NCBI GenBank assembly: GCA_034509425.1
Contig: JAVTVJ010000824.1
Location: 45,819-109,818, forward strand
Source of the DNA: Eopsaltria australis
Lineage: Eukaryota > Chordata > Aves > Passeriformes > Petroicidae
Length of the DNA: 64,000 bases
Reading direction: 5' to 3'
Shown here: positions 22,598-34,624 of the stretch, in pieces
Layout: each line of letters opens with the position of its first letter
Position numbering within the stretch: position 1 is the stretch's first letter
Notes under the pieces: generated by a model
What the model was told of the DNA's origin: nothing
Databases searched by the model: none
What the model saw: the letters and a program-made list of their open reading frames with translations, nothing else
Translations under genes and position numbers: made by a program

Positions 22598-23218
22598 TCA
22601 GAGAATCACAGAATCAGCCAGGCTGGAAAAGACCTTGGAGATCATTGAGTCCAACCTGTGCCCTGACACCACCTTGTGTCCCCTGAGCCATCTCTTCTCC
22701 AGGATAAACAACCCCAGCTCCCTCAGACACTCCTCACAGCACTTGTGTGCCACACCCCTCACCAGCCTTCTTGCCCTTCTCTGGACACGCTCCAGCCCCT
22801 CCATGTCCTTCCGAAATTGGGGGCCCAGAACTGGACACAGCACTCGAGGTGTGGCCTCACCAGTGCCGAGTGCAGGGGAAGAATCCCTGCCCTGGTCCTG
22901 CTGGCCACACCATTCCTGATCCAGGCCAGCTGCCATTGGCCTTCTTGGCCACGTGGCCACACTGCTGGCTCATGTCCAGCCTGCTGTCTTTCAGTGTCCC
23001 CAGGTCCCTTTCTGCCTGGCCACTGTCCAGCCACTCTGTCCCCAGCCTGTAGCATAGCAGGGGTTGTTGTGGCCAAAGTGCAGGACCTGGCACTTGGTCT
23101 TGTTAAACCTCACCTTGTTGGATTTGGGCCCTGGATCCAGCCTGTCCAGGTCCCCCTGCAGAGCCCTCCTACCCTCCCACAGATCCTCAGTCTCATCCAA
23201 CTTGGTGTCACCACAGTT
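22598..23218 (-). mobile_element. CR1 LINE, 3' end (duplicate)
   Basis: Same element, same truncation and same flanks as 1441-2060. It is uninterrupted here, whereas the copy in the inverted block is split by an LTR. Confidence 0.85.
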
Positions 23219-24555
23219 CCATGAGGCCCTGAAGTGCCACAATGGTCTCCATGATTCCATGGAGGCTCTGTAGTGTCACAATGGTCCTTGGTCCCCCAAG
23301 GCTCTGCATTGCCCCAGAGGATCCTTGGTTCCTTGAGGTTTCATGCTATCAAAGTGTGTCCTTGATTCCACAAGGCCTTGGTGTGTCACAACAGCCCCTG
23401 GTTCCATGAACTTCCATAGTGCCAGCATGGTCTCCTGGATCTGCAGTATTGCAATGGACAATTGGTTACAAGCAACCCCACAGTGTCACAATGGCCCCTT
23501 GGTTCCATGACCTTCTGTACCATCAACAATGGTCTCCTTAGTTTCATAATGTCAAAAAGGTCCTTTGGTTCTGTAACATTCCACAGTGTCACAGTGGTCT
23601 CCTTGGGTCTCCTTGGGTCTACGAGGCTCTGCAGTGTCACAACACCCATAGTTTCCATGAACTTCCATACTGTCAACAATGTCCTTTGTTCCAATGAGGC
23701 CCCGCAGTGTCACAATGGCCCCTTGGCTTCATGTGGAGCCCCTGTGTCACAATGGCCCCTTGGTTCCATGAGCTTCTGTAGCGTCACCATGGTCTCCTTG
23801 GTTCCACGTAGCCTTGCACTGTCACACTGGCCCCTTGGATCCATGAAGTTCTGTAGAGTCACCATGAACTCGTTAAATCCACTTTGTTACAATGGACAAT
23901 TGATTTCATGGGACCCCCGCTATGTCACAGTAAACCCTCAGTGCCATGACGTTCTGTAGTGTCACAATGGTCTCCCTGGTTCAATGAGTCCTTGGAATGT
24001 CACAATGGCTGCTTGGTTCCATGAGCTTCCAGTGTCACCATGGTCTCCCTGTTTCTGCAGTGTCATAATGGACCCTGGGTTCCCTAAGCTTCCATACTGT
24101 GAACAACGGTTCCTTTGTCACAATGAGGCCCCGCTACGTCACAATGGAACCTGGGTTCCATGAGGTTCTGTAGCATCACCATGGTCTCCTTGGATCTGCA
24201 CTGCCATAATGGACAATTGGCTCCAGGCACCCCAATGTGTCACAATGGCCACTTGGATCCATCAGTTTTGTATTGGAACAATGGACTCATTGGTTCTCTG
24301 AGTTACCCTGCTTTTAGCAGGGGTTTCTTTGGTTCCAACAAGGCCCTGCTGTGCCTCAATGCACCCTTGGTTCCATGAGGATCTGGAGTGTCACAAAGGC
24401 TCCTTGGTTCCACAAGGCCTCGCTGTGTCCCAATGGATCCTCTGTTCCATGAGATTCCATAGTGTCACCATGATCTTCTTGAATCCACAGTGTCACAATG
24501 GACCATTGGTTCCATGCAGCCTCACTGTGTCACAATGGTCTCCTTGGTTCCATGA
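23219..24555 (+). repeat. 37-bp tandem repeat array 8
   Basis: About 1.3 kb of the 37-bp family, following the CR1 5' edge. It contains unit variants with inserted CTTCCATACTGTCAACAATGG-like segments, also seen in arrays 4 and 13. Confidence 0.88.
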
Positions 24556-26240
24556 GGAACACAAAAGCTTTGCCTAACAAAGAGCAACACCTGCTTGACA
24601 CAGTTGGGCAGATCTATCTGCATTAAAAGAGGGGTTAAAGGTGAGAATTGCACCATCAGCTTCTGTCTGCAACAGAGATCCTGGGAACAGGCAGGGATAT
24701 GTGCTAAGGCCTGAGCAGCAGCCTCAGCCAGAGCTGACTTACAAGGTGGATCCTAGGCACTGTGTGAACACCATCAGTGTTATTTAGCTAAAAATAGATG
24801 ACAAAGGTGCTTATACTAGCTCTGTATAATCTTGTGTCGTTATCTGTAAGAAATGTATTGTGTTAAGAAACTTTCCCGAGTGACGTGAATAGAGGTTTGT
24901 TTGTAGGGTATTTTAGGGGAAATTGTCCCAGCCAAGGTCTGGGCTCTGGATAAGCCCTGGCCCTGGCTGGTCAGGAAATGTGCCATCAGATCCAAGAGTT
25001 TCTGTGCTAAAAATATAATCAAGTCACTTTGACTTGCTGACTGGGGTCTATAAAAGCTGGACCCACTTTTGGGGTGAATTTGGAGACCTCACCTACAGGT
25101 GGATGCACCATGTAGGATTTTCTCAATTGCTGGGAAGGGTTCTCTCAAACCTCGATGTGAAATGGGGCTCCCCAGGCACTGCGGACTCTGGATGATGGTA
25201 AAGTATTGAGGCAATTGGTGATGTATCTTTCTCAATCCCTGATGTACCAATGATGTATCTATCACTATCCTTTCTCTCCTATAGTAATGATTAGGTGCAT
25301 TCCCTTGCTTACTTTTGCTTGTTGCTAAAGCCAAGCAGGTAGTAAGCTGATAATTTTATTAAATGTATCATTTTACTGTTGTGTTGCCTACTATTCATAG
25401 TAAAATCAAACCATTTTTCTATTGGTTTCTGTGTCCTTTAAAGCACCTCTGTCAATTGACAAATCACCCACTGAAAGGAATCCACTGCTCTAATCCCAGC
25501 CTTGACGTTACCTCAAAGGCAAAGCCCAAATCCAGAACTCTCTGACATCTATCCTAATCCCAAACTGGCATTGCCTGTATGAAAACCCAAGCTTTTATCC
25601 TAACCTGACACAAAAAGCTCTTCCCCTAAACATGATCCAGACACTGACAAGCTCCCTGAGCTTCTGCCTAGTCCCTATCCTGAGCTCTAAACCCTAATCA
25701 TGACCTTTAACCACCCTCACACACCCCTGGGAGCTGGGCAAGGACTCTGAGGGCCTAGAGCAGGCACAGGGTGTTGGAAGAGGATTGTGAAGTGACCTGT
25801 ACCTGATCAGCTCATGGGACACGAGGAGGAGAGGGGTGGGAATGCTGTGAGGAGTCAACTGTGCCTCAGGGTCTCAAGGAGGGCCATGGCTGGGAAGGGG
25901 CTGTGAGGCCACATCTGTCACATCCCTGCCAGGCAGCAGCAGCAGTGGGCACCAAGAGTCAGATGAGCCATCTGTGCCACACATTGAGAGCTGCACCAGT
26001 TGAGAGTCACTGTGAGGGGCTGTGAGCTGCCTTAGGGGGAACGTGGTCACCCAGACAAGGGACTTGTCACCGCCCTGGACTCAGCAGTGGGGTAACCACA
26101 TCTGGACTGGTCTGTCTGTGGGGCTCCCAGTTCTGGAGGAATGAGGAAGAACTGGAGAGAGTCCCTAGGAAATCTGCCAGGTTGGAGCTTTTCTTGGCAC
26201 TGGAAATAGAAGAAAAACTCGGTAAAGAGCAGCTTTTGGA
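24556..26240. other. no gene; possible LTR and old CR1 traces
   Basis: The stretch 24846-25470 has LTR-like features on the plus strand: TATAAAAG near 25051 and ATTAAA near 25360. I found no matching ends or target duplication. 25490-25710 contains scattered CCTAATCC-like words. About 26090-26200 resembles degraded CR1. None of these is firm. Confidence 0.3.
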
Positions 26241-26249
26241 AGGTTCATA

Positions 26250-27390
26250 CAGTCAGTGAGGAAAAAGAAATGTCAGTGAGAGGGAGCCTGGCCCATGCCA
26301 TGGCTCTGTGTGCCAGGAGCCGGCAGCGCTGGGCACAGGGACCCCAGGGAGGGTATAGAAATGCTGGGTGACAAATGCTGGGGGGGACAGTGAGATGGGC
26401 GAGTGCAGCCGGCCAGGGCACAGGAGCAGCACACACAGGGGGCACAGCCTGCAGGACAGATGGCCACGGGCTGGGCAAGGCTGGCAGGGCCAGGGGCACC
26501 CAGGGCTTTGTCCCCTGGGCTCTGGCACTGCCCCTGGAGGCCCCACAGAAGGAACTTTCCTGGGAGGGGCTGCACTTTGTTTCTCCCTCGACCCTCCCTG
26601 AGGAGGCTGGCAGGGGTTGCAGTTTCAGGACATTTGTCCTTGCTGCCCCTCCCATCCCCCTGCCCCACAAACAGCCCCGAGGCACCCGGCAGGGACAGGC
26701 CCTGCTGTGCCAGGCCTGGCCTCAGGCCTTGGCCTTTCTGCTTCCTCCAGCCAAGCCAGGCCTTTCTCAGCATTGCACTTCCCTGCTCACAGCCTTTGGC
26801 TCCCTGCAATCCTGGCCTCAAGGATCTGCTCTCACCAGCCCTGCGCAGCCTTTGCCACTCCCTGCCCTCACTGGGGCCCATTGATGCTCCAAGGCACTTG
26901 GAGTTTTGCTTCTGACTCCTTGAGCAGCTTCTTCATCCTTCTCTCAGTGCCTGAGGCTCCTGCACTCAGCCCCAAATCCACTTTGCACCTCATGACTTTT
27001 TGTTTTTTGAATAGAATGGTTTTATTTTCCACTTCACAAAGAGGTGACAGAAGCATTCCCCAAGTGATGTTGATGCTGAATGTGTCCTTAGGAGGTCTGG
27101 GCACAGAGAAGAATGAGCCCCTTGCAGGCTGACCCTGTTTGGACAAGCTGCTCCTCAGCCCCAGCCTCACCATGTCTGACATCGCCCACCTGGCACTGAC
27201 ATCCCTGTCCCCTGCATCACAACCTTGTCCCCTGAGCTCTGCAGCTGCCTGTCCCAGCCCATTGCACCATGTCCCACCTGCTCTCCTCAGGGCTCTGCCT
27301 GCACACAGGCCCAGGAGAAGTTCTCCTCTTGGTAAGGAAAGAATGGAAAAGCCTGAGCAGCTTTCCTGAACAACAAACCCCACTCAGGAA
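26250..27390 (+). repeat. duplicated block E, copy 3
   Basis: 26630-27390 parallels 7021-7910; the left 350 bases are unique to this copy. There is one clear difference: the copies diverge between the end of the CTGCACTCAGCCCC segment and the GCATTCCCCAAGTG segment. No gene is supported. Confidence 0.65.
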
Positions 27391-27639
27391 CCACATGCTC
27401 AGTCCAGGCTGCCTGGAATGATGTCACCTTTCTCCAAGGGACAGTGTGAGCAGAAATGATCTCTGTCAGCAGAATTCTCTGAGTCTTCCAGCTGAATTCT
27501 CTGTCCCTGTCCTTTCCCTGGCTCTCTGTTGCAGATGGGAGCTGCTGGTGCCATTCTCAGCTTCAAGCCCTCTTTTGATGCAGACAGATGTTCCCAGGTG
27601 TGTTAAGCAGGTGTTGCTCAATGTTTATGCAGAGCTTTT

Positions 27640-28510
27640 GTCTCCTGATGGAACCAAAAAGCCCCTGTGACATATTGGGGCTGGATGGTACCAAGGAGAC
27701 CATTGTGACACTGGGGATCCAAGGAGACCCTGGTGACACCATGGAAACTCATGGACCCATGGGCACTGTGACACAGCAGGGCCTCATGAAACCAAGGAGT
27801 GAATTGTGACTATGCCAAACCTCATGGAACCAAGGGGCCATTGTGACACTGAAGAACTTCACAGAACCAAGAGTCTGTTGTGACACAGGGGGCACTCATG
27901 AAACCATGGAGAGCATTTTGTCACTTTGAGGCCTGATGGCACCAAAGGCCCATTGTGGCACTGCAGGGTCTTGTGGAACCAAGGTAACCATAGTGGGGCT
28001 CCATGGAGCCACCTGCATGGGGCCATGGTGACACTGTGGAGCCTCATTGAACCAATCAACCTCCATGTGACACTGCAGGGCCTTGTGGAATCATGGAGAC
28101 CATGGTGACACTACAAGGCCTCATGGAACCAAGGGGCCATTGTGACACTGTGGGGCCTTGTGGGACCAAGGGGCAGTTGTGGTACGATGGGAATTGTGGC
28201 AGCTGTGGCACCATGGAACCAAGGAGAGCATTGTGACACTACAGGACCCCATGGAGCTGAGGATTCATGTAACAGTGTGGGACACATGGAACTGAGGGGC
28301 CATTGTGACACTGCAGAACCAAAAGAGCCCATTGTGACACTGAGGGCCCCCATGGAACCAAAGGCCCATTCTGACATTGCAGGGCCTCATGGAATCCTGG
28401 AGACCGCTGGGAAACTTCCAGGCCTTGTTGAATCAAGGGGCCCTGCAGGGACTCATGGAACCAATGAGACCCCATAGAACCAAGGGTCCATTGTGACCCT
28501 GTGGTTCCAA
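27640..28510 (-). repeat. 37-bp tandem repeat array 9
   Basis: Around 23 units in minus orientation. Frames of about 110 codons read through it with rotating phase and are not genes. Confidence 0.88.
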
Positions 28511-28849
28511 GGTGTCATGGGCTGGCCCAGGCCAGATGCCAGGCACCCACGAGAGCCACTCACTCACTCACTGCCCTCTGCAGCTGGACAGAGGACAGAA
28601 AATTTAACAAAGGGTTCATGGGTTGAGATAAGGACTGGGAGAGATCACTCAGCAAATCCTGCCATGGGCAAAACAGGCTCAGCTTAGAGCTAGGAAATTA
28701 ATTTATTGCTAACAAACTCAGAGCAGGATAAGAAACACTTAAAAATGCCTTTCCCCCCACCTGTCCCTCCTTGCAGCTCTACCTCCTACCCTGGCAGTGC
28801 AGGGAGACAGGGAATGGGGGTTATGGTCAGTTCATCACCTGTGGCTTCT

Positions 28850-29120
28850 CCCCCTGCTCCAGCCTGTGCAGATCCCTCTGCAGAGCTTCCTGCCCTCCAG
28901 CACAGCCACACTCCCACCCAGCTTGGGCTCACCTGGCAACTGACTGAGGGTGCCCTCCATGCCCTTGTCCAGATCAGCAATAAAGAGATTGAACTGAGCT
29001 GGCCCCAATCCTGAGCCCTGGGGACAGCCCTGGATGTGACTCCATTCCCCAGCAATCCCTGGGCCTGGCCATGCAGGCAGATTTTGACCCAGGGAACAGA
29101 TGCTGCAGAGGCTGTTGGAT
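28850..29120 (-). mobile_element. old CR1 LINE fragment
   Basis: On the minus strand the sequence follows the late reverse-transcriptase and 3' region of a CR1: a CTCAGGATTGGGGCC-type segment, then GATCTGGACAAG. It is more diverged than the other CR1 copies and belongs to another subfamily. Confidence 0.65.
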
Positions 29121-30600
29121 CAAGTTCCTGTGAGCCCAGAATATTGGGATTGGTGCAGCTGTAGCTCTGCACAAGAGAGCTCTTCAGCCACTTGCTCTCT
29201 TTTCCTCCCTCTGGGCATGGAGGGAGCTGGTGACTCCAGCGTGTGACTCATGTGTGCAAAGAGCAAATCTGGACAGAATCGGGGCAGGGAGGGTTTGGGG
29301 GGATCTTGGGATCTGTGCTGGGCACAGAACGTGTTTTCCATTGGTGTGAGACTGTCTGCTGTGGAAAGTGGATTTAATATCCAGCAGAGGAAGGACTTTT
29401 GCTTTTTATGGAGCTGTGCCTTGCCTTGGTTTTGTTTGCTGACAAGAAATGAACATCCCTGTGTGTCTCGGGCAGCTCCTTCTGCAAGGAAAGCAGGTGG
29501 GAGTTGGTGCCAAGGAGCTGAAAGCTGCAGGCACAGCCTGGAGTGGAGGAAGCTCAGATTTGCACAAGGCTGCTCTGAGTGCCAGGGCTTGGATGAGGGA
29601 AATGGTGGGGAGGGGGTAGGGACAAAATCTGCTTGATTGTCAGCCATAAAGGGTCTTGATTTTCGTATCTTTTCCAGCTGCATCAGGAGGGCTTCAGCAT
29701 CAATATCGAAAGGAGACTGGTGATATCAATCTATAAACAGGAAAAGAAAACTAAACAGGACATAACAATTCTCTCTGCATTGTTTTCATTATTGTATATT
29801 CGCTTTGAATGTACTTTTGAAATCTGTCTGATTAACCACAGAAGAATTGAAGACTTAGATTATTCCCATGGGCTTGTCTTGTTAGGCTGTTTTGAACAAA
29901 TGTTATGATCTTTTGTCAATGAATTTCTCAACTCATGAGCTCAAGAAACAACAAGGTTCTCGAATAGTAAAATTCATCATCCCCCAAGTTGCTGAGGATC
30001 CATCCAGGAATGAACAGAAATGGGCAGAGTGTTCTGGCTGCCCCAGTTTTGGGACAGCCCCTGGGCCTGGAACAGACAAGGAATTTCTGGGCATGGCCTG
30101 TGCTGGGCAGGGCTGGCTGTGGCAAAGGCAGAGCTCAGCTGGCCTTGGTGGCTGCAGGGAAAGTCAAGAGGCCAAAGAGCCTCCATGGCTGTGCTGGAGA
30201 GCAAGGCTGGAGGAGGGAAATGCAGGGCTGCTGTGGGATGGGGAGGGGGATTGAATTCCAGCAGACTCTGATGTGAGGCTTAGGAAGGCTTGAAGAGAAG
30301 AGAAACTTCCCAGGCCTCAAAGTGGGGGATTTTACCTGATGAAAACCATCTCCTCTTGGTGAGCTCACACAATGCTTCTTCAAATCCCTCTGGCCTGTGG
30401 AACTGCACAATGCCCATTGGGTAAGAAGCAGAATTGGAAAGCCACCAACTCCAGGTGTGCCAAGTTTTCCCATTTCACCAGGCAGTTAGGTGTGACTCTG
30501 GCATCACCAACCACCAGGGACCACAAAAGAGACCCCCAGGACAGAAGAACACATCCGTGAAGGGGAGGGAAATAATATAAATTATTTCAGGGAAATGATT
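29121..30600. other. no feature recognised
   Basis: Mixed-composition non-coding sequence. Two stretches (about 29240-29660 and 29990-30300) look loosely related to each other, which hints at an old repeat. No coding signature was found. Confidence 0.35.
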
Positions 30601-30796
30601 AATAGATGTGTGTTTATTCTGGGACAATCACTGAATATGTACGTTAAATCCAGTCTGTAAACAGGTACCTTGATTACTCAGCATGCACAGCTTTGGGAGG
30701 AGCTGTCCCCTTGTGCATCTGGCTGAATAAAGAACGCTGCTTCTTAATGCTCCCTCCATGTCAAGCAGTTTCTTTTATTTTTACTGAGTTTTGGTA
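30601..30796 (+). mobile_element. 3' part of an ERV LTR
   Basis: AATAAA at about 30726, then GAACGCTGCTTCTTAATGCT and a T-rich U5-like end at the array boundary. The same LTR end precedes array 2 at about 5545-5607. The left end was not found. Confidence 0.5.
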
Positions 30797-32757
30797 GCAG
30801 TGTCACAATGGCCCCCCTTGGTTCCATGATGCCCCACAGTGTCACAATGATCTCCTTGGCTCTGCAGTGTTACAATTGGACTCCTGGTTACATGAGACCC
30901 CAAAGTGTCACAATGGATCCTTGTTTCCATAAGGTCTCACTGTGTCACAATATTCTCATCAGTTCAATGAGGCCCCACATGGTCTGCTTGGCTCTGCAGT
31001 TTTAAAATGGCCCTTGGTTCCTTGAGGCCCTGCAGTGCCACACTGGCCCTTGGTTATGCAAGACCCCACAGTGCCTCAATGATCCCCTTGCCTTCACAAG
31101 GCGGTGAAGTGTCATAATGGTCTCCATGGTTCCATGAGGCCCTGAAGTGTCACAATGGCCCCTTGGTTCTATGGGACCCCAGAGTGTCACAATGGTCTCT
31201 TTGGTTCTATGGGGCCCTGGAATGTCCCAATGGTCTCCTTTGTTCTGCAGTATCACAATGGACCCTTGGTTACACGAGGCCCCAAGGAGTCACAATGGAC
31301 TGTTGGTTCCATGGGGATCAGCAGTGTCACAATGGTATCCTTGGTTCCCCACTGTCACAATGGGCTCTGGATTTCATGATGCCCTGTGGTGTCACAAAGG
31401 CCCCTTGGTTCCATGGGGCCACGTTTTGTCACAGTGGTGTCCTTGGTTCCATGGGACCACAATGATCCCCTTGGTTCCACGAGTCCACGCAGCCTAACAA
31501 TGGTCCCTTGGTTACACGAGGCCCCGCAGTGTCACAACTGATTCCATTGGTTCTGTGGGGCCCTGCAGTGTCACAATGGTCTCCTTGATTCCATAAGGCC
31601 TCACAGTGTCACAATGGATTCCATTGTTCCCTGAAGGTCTGCAGTGTCACAGTGGCCTCCTTGCTCCATTGGACCCTGTAGGAGTACAATGGTCTCCTTG
31701 GTTCCACAGTGTCACAATGGCCCATTGGTTCCATGAGGCCCAATCCTGTCCCTTGGTTACAAAAGGCCCCACAGTGTCACCATGGCCTGTGGGTTCTATG
31801 GGGCCCCACAGTATCACAATGGATTCCATGGGTCCATGAGACCCCCTAGTGTCACACTGGTCCTTACAAGGGGCCATTCAGTGTCACAATGGCCCCTTGG
31901 TTTCTTGAGACCCCGCAATGTTACTATGGACCACTTGATTCCATTGGTCTCTGCTGTGTCACGATTCCTTGGTTCCATGAGTCCTTCCAGTATCACAATG
32001 CTCTCCTAGGTTCCATGAGGCCCCAGTGTCACAATGGCCCCTTAGTTCTATGGGGCCCTAGAGTGTCACAATGGTCTCCATGGTTCTGCAGTGTTAAAAT
32101 GGTTACTTGGTTCCATGGGGCCCCTCAGTGTCACAATGCTCTCCATGGTTCCAAGGGGCTCTGTTGTTTCACAATGGTCCTTTTGTTCCATGGGGCCTCA
32201 GAGGGTCACAATGGTCTCCATGGTCCCATGAAGCCCCGTAGTTTAACAATGGTCTCCTTGGTTCCATGATGTCAGAGTAGACCCTTCATCCCAGGGAACC
32301 CCAGAATGTCCCTGTGGTCCCCTTGATTCCATAAGGCCCTGCTGTGCTTCAATGGCCCCTTGGTTAAATGAGGCCCCGCAGTGTCATAATGGCCCCTTGG
32401 ATCCAGTGGGTCCCAAAGTGTCCTAATAGTCTCCATTGTTCCATGAGGCCCTGCAGTGTCACTGTGGTCCCCTTGGTTCCACAGAGCCCCACAATGGACG
32501 ATGGACCTTTGGTTCCATGAGGTTCCTCAGTGTGTGTCACAGTGGTCTCCTTGCATCTGCAGTGTCACAGTGGCCCCTTTGTTCCGTGAGGTTCCGTTGT
32601 TTAATGTGTTCATCTTGATTCCATGTGTCCCAACAGCATCACAATGGCCCCTTGGTTCCACAAGGCCTTGCTGTGTCACAATGGCCCCTTGGTTCCATGA
32701 GGTTCCACAGTGTCACCATGGTCTCCTTGGATCTGTCTTGTCACAATGGACTTTTCC
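30797..32757 (+). repeat. 37-bp tandem repeat array 10 (longest)
   Basis: Almost 2 kb and roughly 50 units. The left half is closely similar to array 2 (5608-7020), including order of unit variants, so it arose by block duplication rather than independent amplification. Confidence 0.9.
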
Positions 32758-33265
32758 CAACCTGGAAATGAAACTCAAGATAACTTTAGTGAGGAGGTAA
32801 TAAAAAAGTGGATCTTTATTTGAAGGCCTACACGGGGCAGTTATGGAAAGATGTTCACAAAAGCCCACCCACACAGGGTGAGTACAATGTTTATAAGTTC
32901 AGTAAATCAGCATAATTGACAAAAAGCACCAATTAGGAGGACAAGTGGTGATGCAATTCCTCCCCAGGTCAAGCTGCTTCTCTCGAGTCCCCCCCTTGGC
33001 ACTGGCAGTACCTTGTCCATGAAAATGCATCTCAATGAGTTGCTCTTAGCCTTGGTTCCCAGGAAGAACCAAGATAGCACTGAGGCCCTGTACCCTCTGG
33101 GGCTTGGAGCTCTGCAATTTGTTTTGTCTTTCTGCTGAGGGAAAGGCCAAGGAAAATTACTGGGGAAAGTAGCCACTAATACAATTGGCTACAGAGCTAC
33201 CAATATATGTGCGAAGAATACACAGAACATATAAAAGGAGAAAAGGCAAAACTCAAAGTGGCATC
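32758..33265 (-). mobile_element. LTR-like insertion inside a 37-bp array
   Basis: About 500 bases of non-repeat sequence interrupt what is otherwise one 37-bp array. On the minus strand an AATAAA (complement near 32816) with a downstream U5-like stretch suggests an LTR. I could not identify a clean target duplication because the host sequence is repetitive. Confidence 0.4.
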
Positions 33266-33610
33266 AGTTCTGCAGAGTCACAATGGACCCTTGGTTCCAA
33301 GAATTTCCGTACTGTAAACAATGCTTCCATTGTTCACACGAGGCCTTGCTGTGCCACATTGGCCCCTTGGTTCCACAAAGCCTTTCTCTGTCACAATGTA
33401 CTTCTAGTTCCATGAGGTTTCTCAGTGTCGCAATGGCCCCTTGGCTCCATGTGGCCCCACTGTGTTAAACTGGATTTCGGTTCCATGCAGCCCCACAGTG
33501 TCACAATGGTCTCCATGGTTCCATCAGGTTCTGCTGTGGCACAACGAATCCTTTGTTCCATGAGGTTCCACAGTGTCACAGTTGACTCCTTGGTTCCCTG
33601 AGACTCCACA
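33266..33610 (+). repeat. 37-bp tandem repeat array 11
   Basis: Continuation of the interrupted array. It belongs to the duplicated block shared with 17291-17850. Confidence 0.85.
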
Positions 33611-33960
33611 GTAAAAATACCTCCAAAATATCAAAATAAGACTCCTTAACACTAATTTGGTACAAAAGGAGCCATCATTTATTCATGCTCGAGGTCCAAC
33701 ATGGAATAACCCCTAACCTGAGGTGGGCATGTGATTCTAAAAGGGTGTTGCTTATAAAATTGCTACATGCATATTACAATTTCCCCATAACCATAAAACC
33801 CATCCCAAGTTCCCAGATTCACTCCTTGTTTGCTCTATCTCACTACACTTGGGAGTCAGATGTCGTCTTCTCTTCCAACTGTCCCTCCTGGAAAAGCAGC
33901 CCCTGCATGCCTTGTTCCTCTGCTAAAAGTTCACAGACACAGTAAAAATTGAATTAACCC
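33611..33960 (-). mobile_element. LTR-like fragment, copy 2
   Basis: A paralogue of 17855-18190. On the minus strand it has an AATAAA (complement near 33679). Duplicated with its neighbours; no target duplication found. Confidence 0.4.
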
Positions 33961-34624
33961 ATTTGGTATCAAGGCCAAGGCTTTGTGTGGCCAGGCAGAG
34001 GCAGGCAGGAGGCAGAGCTGTCAGCAAAGGAAGGGGCCAGCCAGGTGGGGCAGCCAGGACATGAGGACAGCCTGCAGGGACAGAGGCGCAGGGCAGGGAC
34101 ACCGTAGCACAGCCTGGGCTGCAGAGGCCACAGGCATGGGCAGCAGCTGCAAGGCCCTGCCAGAGGCAACTCCTGCAGCACTTTGGCCATGGCTGCTGGC
34201 CCTGGGCGTGAGGCATGAGGAGGAGACAAGTGAGCCTTGCTGTGCTGGGGCCTCATTGCCTCCTTGGCCCTGCTCAGCAGCCTGGCAGGGGCCGCCCCAT
34301 GGTGCTGCCCTTGCCATTGCACATGCCCACATGGCAGTGGCCCGGGAAGAGGCCTGAGCAATGAGGGAGGGACAGGATGTGCCTTGCCAGGGGCTGGGGC
34401 TCAGGCCTTGGCCCTTTGCATTGCTGAAACACATCCAGCTTTGCTCAGCATCACAGACACCTTTGCCTTGTTTGTCCCCATCTGTCATCACTGCCTCCAG
34501 TGTTCTGCTCTAACTGGAACCTGGGGACACTTTCTCAGTTGTGTCCCTCACTGGGACCCATTTAAACATTCAGAAACTTTGGAGTTTGTGAATTTCAGTT
34601 TCTGCGAGGTTTCTTCAACTCCCT
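33961..34624 (+). repeat. duplicated block B, copy 2
   Basis: Nearly identical to 18191-18860 up to about 34600, where the two copies part and retroviral sequence begins. No gene. Confidence 0.7.

Noticed and set aside
24846..25470. A complete solo LTR with TATAAAAG promoter
   Set aside because: Promoter and polyadenylation-like words are present, but no matching ends or target duplication were found; kept only as a possibility in the region note.
25490..25710. Scattered CCTAATCC/CCCTAA words as an interstitial telomere tract
   Set aside because: There is no tandem run of TTAGGG/CCCTAA; the words are too sparse and irregular.
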